DNA from: Caenorhabditis elegans
Lineage: Eukaryota; Nematoda; Chromadorea; Rhabditida; Rhabditidae
Assembly: GCF_000002985.6 (NCBI RefSeq)
Contig: NC_003280.10
Coordinates: forward strand, 7,436,501-7,500,500
DNA: 64,000 nucleotides
Direction of reading: 5' to 3'
The notes under the pieces were generated by a model that searched no databases, was not told the origin of the DNA, and worked only from the letters and a program-made list of their open reading frames with translations. Both the position numbers and the translations under genes were made by a program. Of the stretch, positions 21,167 to 33,600 are shown in pieces (positions within the stretch are counted from its first letter, which is position 1; every line of letters starts with the position of its first letter).

Positions 21167-22306
21167 TTAAAATATTTCTTTAAATAAAGCCAAAGCAGAT
21201 GCCCATGATCGATCCGCAGCTTTTTTGTTATATTTAACTCCGGGAAGTCCGAAAGAATCAGCATCTGAAAAATAAAAATATATCGTAAAGTTATTCGTAA
21301 ACTATTTCTACCTGGCTCTGTGAATCCATGTTCAGCATGTGCATGACTGGAAAACACAAAATCCGCATTTCGAGTTCTCATCTCCACGTGGAATCCATCG
21401 ACTTGTTCTTTTGGAATATGAGCATCCGAATCTCCATGATGAACCTGGACAGCTGTTTCAATAATCTTATCAAGTGGAGCATCAGGTATTGGAGTCAGTG
21501 TGCCATGAAATGAAATGGCTGCTTTCAGTCCAACATTGTACCTGGCTAGATCAAGCGCACATAGGCCTCCAAAACAAAATCCAAGTGCTCCAATTTTATT
21601 AACATCTACACACTGAACAGCCTTTATGGCATCAAATGCCGCGACTATTACACACTTTAATAGTTTACTCCTCTCAATTATCATTGGGCGTACAATTGCA
21701 AAACATTCTGCTTTGTCTTTTGGATGAATTCCCTTTCCAAATGGATCAGCTGCCAATGCGATGTAGCCCTCCTGAGCAAGAGCCTTCGCTTTTTCTTTTT
21801 CAAATTCGGTGATTCCGCGGAATGCAGGGAACACAAGGACACCGGGAAGTTTTCTCATTCTAGTTGTTCTGGAATAAATAACAAGTTTGGTTTGATAATT
21901 AGTTAAACCAGTCTGATACTATGTTGATGTCAAATGTTACCATTCTAATCATCAATCAGATTTCGTATGCTAAGTAAATTTAATATTGCATAACATTTAT
22001 CGAAAATTTACAACATAGATTCAAATTTTTAATTTGTTTAAAATCCCTAATTTCAATAAAGTTGAGGCAATCGTTTGTCACAAAAAAACACCACACAACA
22101 GAAAGTCAACAAATGCAAACCTATCCGACTGGTGGAAGGAAAAACAATCTAATCCGCACACACTTTTATTATTCATGCTAAAATTCAATCTTCCGGCAAA
22201 ATTCACATAAACTTTAAATTTATACAAACCTTGGAACATAAAGATCTCCTTCGTACACTTTTCCATTGGAATCTGTGTATTGAAGTTGACTATGAGTAAC
22301 AGACAT
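21167..22306 (-). CDS. Dienelactone hydrolase family protein C (243 aa)
   Basis: First gene of the tandem trio. Exons: 22306-22230, 21868-21312 and 21264-21167, giving 243 residues starting MSVTHSQLQYTDSNG and ending LALFKEIF. The catalytic elements are GFCFGG (Cys), HGDSDAH (Asp) and the His in HAEHGFTEP. The first donor is GTTTGT, as in gene B, and the second GTAGAA. The first intron, 361 bp, is the longest in the trio. Upstream, 22307-23035, is the shared 5' region with the divergently placed small secreted gene. Product predicted cytosolic. Specific substrate cannot be told from sequence. Confidence 0.9.
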
Positions 22307-23035
22307 CTTGCCTTCGCGACACCAATAAAACAACTTTCACTTTTGTTGTTTCAACTACTTTTATAAGAAATTTCCTGAATTTTGTGTTTCTCTAGGCTCT
22401 CCAAATCTCTCCGATGAGCACAAAATAAGGACACATTATTTTGTGACCAACTTCACCATACATCCAAAAACTGTCGTACGAGACGGTCGCATCACAAATC
22501 TTAAATACTGGAATAACAATTTATAACGATATAGTCACAAAATTAGATATGAAATTAGCATTGTCCCTGACATGTAAATGTTACTCTGACAGTTCTGACA
22601 GTTCTGAGGTAGTTGTCTCTACACGCTCTGCATAATGAAACCACAGAAATCATGTTATTGTTTGGAGAAATTGTTGGCACAAATGGATTTGCATTTATTA
22701 GAGATTTTCCAGTCTATTTTTGTAAAGATATTCATTTTAATTTTATATTTATTTGAAAAAAAAACCAGCTTTGAATTTTTTTAAAAATTTGTTAGAAAAC
22801 TATGCGTCTGGCTTTTATTCAGATCTTTTATGAGTGTTTCAATGAGGTTCTCTTAAGCCATACTGTACAGTTTTCAAAAACATCTTCCTTCTCGAAATCT
22901 GAGAATCTCATCAAAAACGACTTGGTATCGTCAATAATCTGTGAGAATTAAAAATGTGTACAAAAGAGGAGACTCATCGTTATTTTTCCCGAAAGTTTTG
23001 TTTCAAAGACAACCAAGCAAATCCATAAAATCATT
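22307..23035. promoter_or_regulatory. Divergent intergenic region between hydrolase C and the TSP1-like gene
   Basis: A 729-bp AT-rich stretch that must hold both promoters. Visible are a short tandem TGACAGTTCTGACAGTTCTGA near 22593 and a C-rich block near 22400. No transcription factor site can be assigned with confidence. Confidence 0.4.
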
Positions 23036-23526
23036 ATGGCCATTGAAACCCCTCGTCATATGTCATTCGAAAGAAACATGCTTCTGGTATTTTCTCTTCT
23101 TATTTCATTTGTGGCTGCAACCATAGCTCAAGCTTCTCCACAACTTCAAGTTGAATGTGACATTGTTCCAGTGACTGAATGTCCAGTAACATGTGGTGGA
23201 GGTTGGCAACTTATGAAGTACGCATGCGTGGAGAAGACCGACAATTGTGCATGCCCGTAAGTATATATAGTTTTTAAAAATAAGTTTTGTATGGTGTGTT
23301 TCTAATAATGTATATGTAACTACATTTTTCTCTTCGAAGATCCTTACTCAAGTTTTAAAGGAAAAATCCCATTAAATATCAATGCAACAACCGTCCTTGT
23401 CTTGGTAAAGATGCAACTCTTATTGACAAATACTACGATGAAGATAATAAACAACAACAGGAAAATGGTGTTGAATATGTAGAGGACAGCGCCGAAAATG
23501 TACCAATCAAGAAGGCTCAACCATAA
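23036..23526 (+). CDS. Small secreted thrombospondin-1-like protein (128 aa)
   Basis: Two exons, 23036-23256 and 23361-23526, join in frame (CC|G) to 128 residues. A hydrophobic signal segment (MLLVFSLLISFVAATIAQA, preceded by a charged leader; MSFERN could also be the start) is followed by a cysteine module. The pattern ECPVTCGGGWQ ... CACP ... QCNNRPCLG resembles a degenerate TSP type-1 repeat, which has CSVTCGGG and CN..PC hallmarks but normally an initial WxxW that is missing here. The C-terminal 45 residues are acidic and low complexity. The deduced 3' splice site (TTTTAAAG) is atypical but is the one that keeps the frame open. AATAAA follows near 23556. Probably extracellular; function unknown. 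Confidence 0.65.
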
Positions 23527-23609
23527 AAATACATGTTTTTTATTGAAACAGTTTTAATAAATTACGACAAACAATGTTAACCCGTACATTTATGTGTATT
23601 TCCAGTAAT

Positions 23610-26175
23610 TTAAAGCATTGGTGTATGCTCTTTTGGTTCGTAATCGGTATCTTCCTCCAGAAAATCATTGAGACTTGGTCTCGACGGTGATGCCAGATGA
23701 GGCGGGATTTTTGGAAGTTGTCGGCGGGGAATTGTTGGTGTCAGGATAGGGAAAGACATTCCAGGGACATCGGCGATCTGGAATAATTTTTTTTTTTGAG
23801 TTAAAGTACCGTATTTATTTTATTAATATGGCTGCAATACTATTTTTCGATGGTCTTCCCGCTTGCAATACTAATAGGGAGTGCAAGACTATTAGGGAGT
23901 GCAATACTAATTTTCAGAACATTTTTCTGACTTTGAGCTTACTAGTTTTTTTCTGAAAAAGCTCGAATCTTTATGTAAAAATTCAGAAAATTTGATTTTA
24001 ATTGTAACATATAAGTTCAAAAACTTCAATCTCGTAGAAATTTTGTGAAAAACTGTAGCAAAATAGGCAATTTTTTTTGTTGAAATCCTGAAATTAAACG
24101 AGACGGGCCTGCAATAAAAAAGAGTAAACGCAAGACTATTAGGGAGTGCAAGACTAATAGGGAGTGCCATACTAATTTTCGGAAGGTCTCCGAGGGGCAA
24201 TACTAATAGGGAGTGCAAGTCTAATAGGGAGGCCATATTAATAGAAGATATACGGTATATTTTCACTTACTAATCTGATTGTATTGTACATTGGTCGTTG
24301 TGGACGAGGCTTTGCTCGTTTTGCAATGAACTCGTTGATTGGGATTATTTCAGGATTGAGCCACACGTAGAAAATTGGATTGAGAAGAGTACTTACTCGA
24401 CTGACAATTACAGGTATCACAATATAATGAATTTGATGGAAATTTGATTTCATTGGATTCAGGCAGACAATGGAGTAGGCGAAGAACGGGACAACCGATA
24501 CAAGGAGACATCCGAGTCCAACTTTTCCAACATGATTTTTTGGAGCCCATGTGCAGACTTCTGGCTTTGGAATACCATTCTCCAATTGACTTTCTGATGC
24601 ATTTTGGCTATCAACATGATCAATTATACTGTAGTAGAGAGAAGAAGCAATGCAGACTGGAATCAAGAAGAACACTAGACAAGTTGCTGTTAGAAATGCA
24701 ATGTATCTGTGTGCCGAGAGACGAGATTTCTCCGAATCCGGTTCAATGTTTCCTTGTCTCCAATCAATTGAACAGAACATCTTATGATGGAATGTGCTGT
24801 ATTTCCCGTATCCAGCTGTTGGAACAAAACTCCAAAGTCCAACGGCGATTGCTCCAAAGAAGATGAGTTTGAAGTAATTTGAATTGCATCTCCATTTTCC
24901 CCATTTTGGTGTGATTGTGACAATGTATCGATCAAAGGCAATCATGCAAGCAAGAAGAACTTCGATCAATGACAACGTCATGTCAGCTGCTCCATAAACA
25001 ACACAACCCCATTCGGAGAACGTTCCTCTGAAATTAAATGCTTATTGCGTCACAACTTTCTACTTTTTTCTGTTATTACTCTCATGTTTATTGAGAGTTT
25101 TCTGATGAATAATTGCGGTCTAGACTTAGAAGCAGTACTCTATTATTTTCTTTTATCGCGACCACCTCCCTTATGAAGCTTGAAACTTTATGACATGGTA
25201 CTTTCTCTCTCATTCTCTTTGAAAAGTTCAATTACTTCCGGTCATACTAAAACTCCTCTCTTCCTCTTTATTCCACTGCTCTTATAAAATAATTCTCATA
25301 AATAATTCCTCGGAAGCTTAGCGAAAAGTATGAGAGGGTTTTTTTGCTGCTGCACCCAAAAAAAGAAAGAAGGCACCGCGCGTAGTTAAAGGTAGAATAG
25401 TTGAATCTGGAGCTTCGAAAAGTTAAGCCCTGTAGGATTACTGACTCACTTTTCCGTCAAAAAGTTGTGGATTGGGACGACGAGTTGGGCGGACATAAGT
25501 ACGTCGACGATAAGAAGCCAAACGAGCGGTTGAAGACTTGCATTGTCCCTGCAAAGAAAAAGATTACGGTGGAAATGGTGTCGAAGAGGAAACAATCTTC
25601 AATCGGAATATATCTGAGTTAAGTGAGAGAAAGAGAACATTTCTTCTTCTTCTTCAACTACTACTACTTCATCATTTTCAGAACGGGAAATTGAAGAGAT
25701 TGATGTGCTACCATTTGAGGCACAAGACACAACGGATGTATATTAGATTGACATGGGTCTGAGAAATAACGAAAACAAGATAAATAGTTTTTATTTTCAA
25801 CAATAAATTCAGAATCTATTCTTGAGTTGGAATAGTTAAACTTTTGCTCTACAGGAACTCATTTGATAAGCGTGCATCCATTTTTTTCTTTCTTTTCACA
25901 ATAACAACCACTTGCAAATACCGCTTACCCCTAAGATTCAAGTACAACAAAACATGTGCACAAAAAAACAGAAATAGAAGATTGATTTACGTCGTCTAAT
26001 ATATATATACTAATATCAAATTACAGGTGAAAATTAATTCAGCTATTTTTTGGCCGAATTCATTTTCATTTTTCAAGAGAGCTTAACCTCCTTTACCTTA
26101 AATATTTTCCCTTTTGTTGTCGTCTGTAGAAGATAGGAACAAGTGAAACCAAATTGAGAAGCAGCGGCACGACGG
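23610..26175 (-). CDS. Rhodopsin-like (class A) GPCR, 3' exons; 5' exon not located
   Basis: Exons on the minus strand: 26175-26097, 25027-24271 and 23777-23610, with frames joining correctly. The first visible exon gives the end of TM2 and ECL1 (VVPLLLNLVSLVPIFY). The second holds the TM3 cysteine (EWGCVVYG), a DRY motif (FDRYIVTI), TM4-TM6 and TM7 with an NPxxY-like NPIFYVW. The third is a proline-rich cytoplasmic tail ending HTPML. The layout is of peptide or amine receptors rather than the nematode-specific sr families. TM1 and the start codon are missing: they must be upstream of 26175, perhaps many kb away. The intron 24270-23778 is almost entirely a MITE, and a small plus-strand gene lies in the intron 26096-25028. 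The ligand cannot be predicted. Confidence 0.75.
23809..24255. mobile_element. TA-flanked MITE filling the last GPCR intron
   Basis: Ends CCGTATTTATTTTATTAATATGG and its inverted partner CCATATTAATAG...ATACGG, flanked by TA on both sides (23807-23808, 24256-24257), as for Tc1/mariner-type insertions. The interior is made of AGTCTTGCA / GCAATACTAATAGGGAGTGC repeats. Related to the element at 27530-27782. Confidence 0.75.
25330..25746 (+). CDS. Possible small gene within the GPCR intron (structure uncertain)
   Basis: A plus-strand unit with an ATG at 25330 (MRGFFCCCTQKKKEGTA, cysteine- and lysine-rich), a candidate donor GC|GTAGTT, and a well-formed middle exon from about 25423 with an open frame (ITDSLFRQKVVDWDDELGG...). 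A last exon after TCATTTTCAG (25681) reads REIEEIDVLPFEAQDTTDVY and stops at 25744-25746; AATAAA lies near 25803. The last exon joins correctly (TTAA|GTGAG donor) only to a different frame of the middle exon than the one entered from the first exon. Either an intron was missed or the gene is frameshifted. No family was recognised. Confidence 0.4.
25747..26096. other. GPCR intron sequence with no further gene
   Basis: The stretch between the small plus-strand unit and the GPCR TM2 exon is AT-rich with short poly-T runs; only the AATAAA of the small unit is recognisable. Confidence 0.5.
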
Positions 26176-27529
26176 CTGCAAAAGAATTCATAAATTTTTC
26201 AGTACACCGCAACATTTTTTCACATTTTCTTTGTTTGCGAGGTTGATCACACAGGTGCGTGCGCACTTTGAACAGAATTTAAAAAGCGTTAAGTGAATCT
26301 TATTGGACAAATTGATATACGGATGATTCATCAATCACTTTATTCAGTTTTATAATTTAAAAAATGCGACGTTATGTGATAAAATGTGACATCTATTATT
26401 TATCCTAATTAGGTACAGTCCACATTCAAAAATTAATAAAAATGTAATGAGAGTTTTTAACTTTAAAACGACTTTGCAACTAGATTTTTGCAAGTGAATA
26501 TTTTAAAATTATCCTTGTCTGTTGATCGGTAATGACAGGTTCATAAAAATATAAAAACTATGACAGGCTTTTAACATTAAAATCAAATGTTGGAGTATTT
26601 GAAAATATGATTGCTTTATCTCACAACAAAGAATGTTTTTAGATAGAAAAGTCCATCCATTGCCACCCAAAACAACAATCGTTTGAACTTTGGGTACTTG
26701 GCCTACACTACTAGCAGTTCCTAGAAAAAAGTTAATTTGAAAACCAGAAAAATATAGCAATTATTGTTATTCCGAAACCCTCGAACAAAACACACTTTCT
26801 TGCCTCTTTGAATAAACTTCAGAACCCTTCAATTGAATTTTGAATGATATCATGCATTTCTCCTGTCAGATTAAATTACAACAAGTTTGCAATTAACTTA
26901 TGAGAGCAAAGCTGCATAACTTTTCCTTTCACATTATTTTATTTTCCCACGCTGAAGAATGTTTGACATGCTCAAAAATGCCGATGATTTTTGGTTGAAC
27001 ATGTTAAGTTCAAAACATTTCACATCAAGTTTCACCTCGAATGTTGAAATAATAAATAGCTCGGTTTGATGCTCCGGAGACATAAATCGTGTTTTGTGAC
27101 ATGGATGTATGCATTTTGTTTCGAAACTTGGGGAAAAATTGAAATAAGTTCTTGTTGTCATGGAAAGTTGGTAGAAACAGGTGGAAACATAAAGAAACGT
27201 TTGGTCGCAGCATTGACAACTTGCTCAAGAAGAGTAGAAGTGTTTGCTGTTTCCGCGTTCTCAGACAACTATACATTGAAGTGAACTATAAATTTCAGAT
27301 GTTTTGAGGTGTCTGTCAAAATGTAATGATGTTTTTGAATATTGTTGGAAGTGTAAGCTTGTGGCGAGTAGGAAATAAGTTCCGTCAGGACTTGGATAAT
27401 TTTGCCAACACCTTGATTGTAGACTTGAGGTAGGTTTACTTTGCTTTTTTAGGAAGATGTTTTGTGCCTACGATATGCAGTGATCACAGAATTTATCCAG
27501 AACATTAACATTAAATTATTTAATAATTA

Positions 27530-27782
27530 CCGTATTTCCTCTATTAGTCTTGCAGCAGTCTCTAATAGTCTTGCACCCGACTTTTTCCCAGTCCAGCAAT
27601 ATCTTGCATAGAGGCTGCAACGTTAATAAATTGGCCCATTTCTGGGTAAATTGAACTCGAGTTTTTGATCAAAAGCGTTCAAATAATTGATGAAATATTG
27701 GAAAAGGTTTTTTGTTGTTTAAACACCCCTACGGACCAATTGAAAATTAGTCTTGCATGCAAGACTAATAGAGGAAATACGG
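27530..27782. mobile_element. TA-flanked MITE with 25-bp perfect terminal inverted repeats
   Basis: Starts CCGTATTTCCTCTATTAGTC and ends with the exact inverse, flanked by TA (27528-27529, 27783-27784). Total 253 bp. The termini and the AGTCTTGCA motif are shared with the element at 23809-24255, so both belong to one Tc1/mariner-type non-autonomous family. Confidence 0.8.
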
Positions 27783-30504
27783 TAAACGTTTTTCTTCTCC
27801 AAAGAACTATTATATCTCTTACTGCTGTGTTCGTGGTTTTAATACCCTAACTGCGCCTGCAATTTATTCCCACATAAAACTTAATTGCTGTGTAACTTGC
27901 AAACTTCTGGAGCTAGATTCTAGTCATGCGAAAAGAAATACAATTCTGCAAAATGTAGTGGGAAAAGCCTCTGCCAATCAATCTTGGAATATTTTTCTTT
28001 CTCATTGTTCATTTTTTAAATCCAATTTTCGGGTTCATTCTTCACCTTCACTCATCTATTCTGTAGGCCTCATCTATCAATTTAGGTTCGCGCATTTTAC
28101 AATTCCTCATCTCCAGTTTCTCATTTATTTTGTGTGCAGGAATGAAAGTCGACTCACACACACACACACACGTAAAACCAAGAGCTAGCCGAAAATGGAA
28201 GGATGATGATGGATTTGAACTATTTTCATGGATTTCCGTTCTCTCTTTTTTGCTTCTTTTTCTTGATGGGAGGGATAAATCTAGAGAGTATAGAGGATGA
28301 AGATGATTAGAAACTCGAGTAGATCTGAAAAAGAAGGATGGAACATGAAAACAACAAGTGGAGTGAATAAATTTAGATAATCTGGAAAAATGATTTTAAG
28401 GAGAAGGAAGAAAGGAAAAAAATAGAATCATAACAAAAATAGAAGTGAGAAAAAAAGAAGAGAAAAGACAAGTGATCTCTTCCACCCAATTTCTTCGAAT
28501 AATTATAGACAAAGGCTTTGTTTGTCTGATTGACTTTGGATCTTAGACATTTGACTTTCAGACTGTTTGAATTTGAGCTTAAACTCAAAAGTTCTCTAAC
28601 CTTATACATAGATACTTGACGATTTCCTCTTAGCCCCTGACGACGTCATTATACATTTCCGGAAGGTCAGTAGTGCAGAGTAAAGAAAGAAAAATGGAAT
28701 ATCTATCTACTTCTTTAGAACCATAAAGTACAAATAAGATGTGCTTTCTACTTTTTTTTAGGGTTTCGGCCAGAGAAAAGACCATTCAAGAGCCTATTAG
28801 AATGCATGATGGGTGTCAGCCACGAGAGCAGGATTCCGGTCAAGTTTGAATAGATGAAATTAGTGAATCAGCTGCTTCTTTGAGATCTTGGACGAACGGA
28901 AGCAGCAGATTCACAAAGTTCATCATCATACATCTCTTTATGTTTTCAATCTTGTTTTTGGAGCAATCATGACTAATTATATGATACGAGTTAGGAAAAA
29001 CCACCGAAAATATTTATCTGGTTGTTTTTGTGTGCCGCTTACCAAATATTATCAAGTTGGAAGTAAGCGTCGAGTGCTTCATTACGAGATGTGCTTCTTC
29101 TCCAATTTAAGATCTAGAAAAAAAAACAGTTTTTGTTCGATATCAAAATTATGAAATTAAAAAAGGATGAAACAGTTAGAGACAGAAGAACACAAAAATA
29201 GAAAACAAAACAAAAGACAGGCTCCCAGAAGGAACGGCGCCAATTGTGCGTGTTGTCAGTGAAAAAAAGAAAAATAAAAGAAGGAGGCGCGGGGATAGCC
29301 GTGCTGCATTTCGAATGCGTCGAGCCTTGGCACCTAGAAGAGAGCGAAGAGAACCCGATGTGGGCGGGGCTTAGGAGAGTGTTTGGAGTAGAGGCGGGAA
29401 TATGGAGGAAAACAACAACGTGGCAACACATGGAAACACCAAAAATTTAGGAAACTATCGAAAGCTTAGAAGTTGTTTGGTTATGGTGTAGGTCTTGCAG
29501 TGAAATCGAAAAAAAAGATGATATTTGGTAATCTAGTGAAAGCCAAACTAACAAAATAATAAGATTTTTGAGGCCCAATATTAAAATGTTTTAAATGGGA
29601 AAGATCTTGAATGTTGGCTCATGACTAGGCAGTCCATCTGCTCGAATCGTCACGGGCGACTTTTCACTTGCTCCCTTCTTGCTATGATTTATCGGTCGTG
29701 ACTGTATCTCAGTATTCTGACATGAAAATATTTAAAAATTGAATTGAAATCTAAATACTTGTAGCGAAACTTAAAAAATTAATCAGCAAGGAGAACTTAT
29801 ACAAAAAAGCAACTTTTTTTGAAAATATTAATTTTTAAATGGTTCTGAAGATATTATATACCAAAAAAATTAATAATTTTAAAAGTGTTGAAATCTGTTT
29901 TATTATAACTTGATTCGACGTTTTCTTTGTGAAATGTTGAAATTTCTAGATAATACTTCCTTTACATATTCTCAATGAACTCCTGAACTTCTCAAGTGGA
30001 AAATGATATTCCTGAATTGAATTGAAAGTTTGAGAACGCTCAGACTTGAAAACCAAACTTGAAGCACAAAGTTCAGCTTCCCGTAGATGCTGCAAAACAT
30101 TCGTTTATTTTTTGTGGAAAACTTCAAAAACGAAATACACTTCGAATTTCAAATTTATTAGTGTTCTTTGTTTTTTCATATTTTTGAGATTCCAACTTAT
30201 TCAGATCTCGTTCTTGTATTCTTGTGATAGGAAATTTTCTGTGCCATCCGCCACGTCAAAGAATTCTTCGAAAACAGATTGAAGACAAGCAGAGCTTCTT
30301 CGAAAGGAAATTATTCGGTAACCAGTTATTATAGAAAAAAAGAAGTAGTTTTTGTTATTAGCGTCAATAAGACAGCGATTGAGATTTAAAAAAAGTAATT
30401 GAATTGATTGAAAAGGGACGATGGTAATTGCTAGAGCAATCATTACCCAAATCTGGTTCAAAAAATTTTATAGCGGTTGTTGGCAGAGCTTAGTTCAACA
30501 CTTG

Positions 30505-30630
30505 GGCAAAACTTGATTTAGACCGCGCCCTATTCCCAATTAACTCAAACTTTTTTTGTGTAGTTTTATAAATTGGCAAGAGTTCGAATACATTTCGGCT
30601 AAAAGCGGGCCCGGTCTAACTCAAGTTTTG
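30505..30630. mobile_element. Small foldback repeat
   Basis: GCAAAACTTGATTTAGACCG near 30515 pairs with CGGTCTAACTCAAGTTTTGC near 30613-30632, with two mismatches. It looks like a short palindromic MITE. No clear target duplication was identified. Confidence 0.55.
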
Positions 30631-33600
30631 CTTTTGATGTTATATTTTTAATAAAAATATGTTTTCGATCTCGTGATTAAAAATGCAAAAGAATTCGAAC
30701 AATATTTTTTTGTTTTTAATTTGTAATTTTCCAATAAAAAATTTTCGAACGCAGCTCATAAATTGAAATAGTTGAAATTTGAGAAAAAAATGCAAAAAAG
30801 AGAGAATCTCTGCAGAACAAACAGATTGTATATCCTTCAATGCATGATACATATAGAAGCAATTAACTTTCTCTTTTTTTTTGTTTTTTCCTCTCAAATC
30901 CACCTGCAAACATTAATTTCAATAACTACAGTAATCATATTGAAATATAATTTTTGCGTGGGTATTTCTCTAGACTTAAACCAAAAAACAAGTGGTTCCA
31001 ATTTAACCGATAACACCTAGACGATGGTCTTCGGAAACAGGAAATTGAATTCCTTAACGTGTGTGTGTGGGCTCGGTTGCAAAGTACTGAAATGTGAGAA
31101 AAAATTTCAAGATAGTTCAGGTTGAGAGAATTCGAGAATTCGCCAAAGGGTACTGACAAGTGAGTTCCAAAGAAAATTAATAAGATTTCCCATCCAATTT
31201 AAATCTCAAAATTAAATCCTAGTGGTACGGACCTAGTCACATTTCGGACTCGCGATACACTAAATCGGCCACTACACTCGCGCTGAGAGTGTCCGGTTTT
31301 TGATTGCGATTGTCCACACATCACCAATTATAGGGTTTGTAGTTAATTCCAAAAAGCATTTACAACTATGAAGCTTTCACCCAAAATATCATTTGTAGTT
31401 GTGTTTTAGAGTTCTTTGTCATTTGCTTGGAAACGAAGAAAAAGCAATACAAGAAAAAACGAAAGAAGACATAAAATTTCTTTCTCCTCTTTTCTCGTTT
31501 TTTATTTCATTCAATGCCAATACCACCGATGAAATTATTCGTATAAACCATGTTGTTGCTCTCATTCCTCGACGAATAATGAATTTGAAGAACAATGTGA
31601 AAAGAAAGCGGCAGGTTTTATAAAGGTTGATAATGCCGAAAAGCAGAGGTCAAACAAAAAGAGCAATTCCAGAAAAAAATCAGAAAAAAAGAAATAAAGA
31701 AGAACCATTCAGTCTAGAAGAAGGTGAGATTACCAGTTGGAATTAAGAAAACATTGTCAATTTCCGAAAAACAATTGAAAAGATTAAATTTTTAGACACG
31801 CGGAAGTTCTAAAAATAAATAAAATTTGAAGAATCTCATTGAGATCTTTGAGAATTGATAATTGTATAGAATTAACGAACATTTCTGATAATTCGTATAA
31901 TGACGTAAATGATGTCCTTTGAAATGGGAGTTTTGATTTATAAATCGGTGAATTGGAATAGATAACTCAAAATAATTTTATTTTGTTCAGGAAAAAAGAG
32001 CAATTTTTAAGTATATCTGGAAAATTAATAAAAAGGATTTAAAATGCGTTAATATAATTTTTTGACTTTTGTTTCGTGAAAATTTTTGCATTCAATTTCA
32101 AAATTTTTATTTGGAGAGGTTGATTGCCATGTACAAAACATATGTACTACTCTCATACTATTAAAAAGAACCACTACAGTAACCTTATACATTTTTTCAA
32201 TTATCTACAGTAATCCTACAGTACTAGAAAAAATTTATAATTTCAAAAATTTCACTGTTGATAGAGGTAAAAAAAATTTTATGACTTTTTTGATGAAAAA
32301 ATGCACAAAAACTGCCAGTCAAAAAAACGATTAAAGAAGCCTATTATTTTTAAGAACCGCATCAGATATCAGCAAAATATATATTTCAGTCTACAAATTA
32401 CAGGTTTTAAGAATGATTCAAATGGAATAAAAACTATAAACCTATAATCCTTAAGAAGCCTCTTGAAGATCTTCCACCCACAACTTTCCAACAAAAAAGT
32501 TTTTCACCGCAAAGAATCATCGAGGTTTCGGTTTTCATAAACAAGGCTCTACTTCCGCTTTCCTCTACACCTCAGCTTCTCCTTGTGTTTTCTTTTCATA
32601 ACTAGCCTTCTGCTTTTTCTACTCTACATACATCATAGTTATAATCAGAAGAATACGGGCGGACACCTGCATCTTTCATCGGAGCCACGTCCCGTCATTC
32701 GAGTTTTAAATCTAATATTTTCAGACATCGAAGGATTAAGATAGATTTTTGTTGTGATAGAGTGCTTCTCACTTTCGTTCACAAATAAGAATTCATCGAA
32801 ATTGAATATCAAACGAGCGAGAATATTTCTATAAATTTATAATGTTGCAAGAGTTCACTGAAGGCCGATTCCAGGACGTCATCGAAGACAATGCGAAGAA
32901 TTTTCATCTTGCAACTTCATGACGTGGCGAGAGAACATTCATTTCCACAATTGGAAATTTCCTGAAGTCTTTCACCGAGAAATTCAATAGACAGAAACAT
33001 TGATCCAAAAGAAGTGAGAAGATGCATAATGAGGGAAATTCAATCGAATCGTCCGCACTTTCAACAGGAACCCGGACTTTGAGAAAAAAGAAAGAGTGCG
33101 TTTTCTGCTCTTTTTCTACAAGTCTATGGAGACATTGATGAGTAAAACGGAAGATTGAAACAGAGCGGGAGTATGAAAACTATTTAAAAAAATGCGCCTC
33201 GGTTTTTTGCCAAGCGAACAGTGCGTTACTGTAAACTAAATATATGATAATAATTACCACGACTTCGTACAAATTCGCAAGCAGGTCCCATTCACTTCTG
33301 TGTCTGAAATTGGAAAGATTACGAACACTTAAAGGATCTGAAAGAGGCAACATTTCCAATAGAATACATTATTTATTCATACATTTTTCTCCAGAAATGG
33401 TCTACACAAACAATTCCACTCATTTGCCAGTGTTAAAAAAATGAAAGTGTTCCCATATTTATAAAACTGTAAAAAATCAACATTAGACCTGTAAAAACTC
33501 TTATGGGTCGTTTTTTGAACCAATAGTTTTAGTTTAAAACAAAATCGGCTGAAAGCTGTTTCAGATCCACTTTTCTTTGGTTAAAAGTATTTCTCCGCCA

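Noticed and set aside
28980-29160. A possible minus-strand exon with splice-like ends that might be the missing GPCR exon
   Set aside because: Its phase gives a stop when joined to the TM3 exon and no membrane segment when joined to the TM2 exon.
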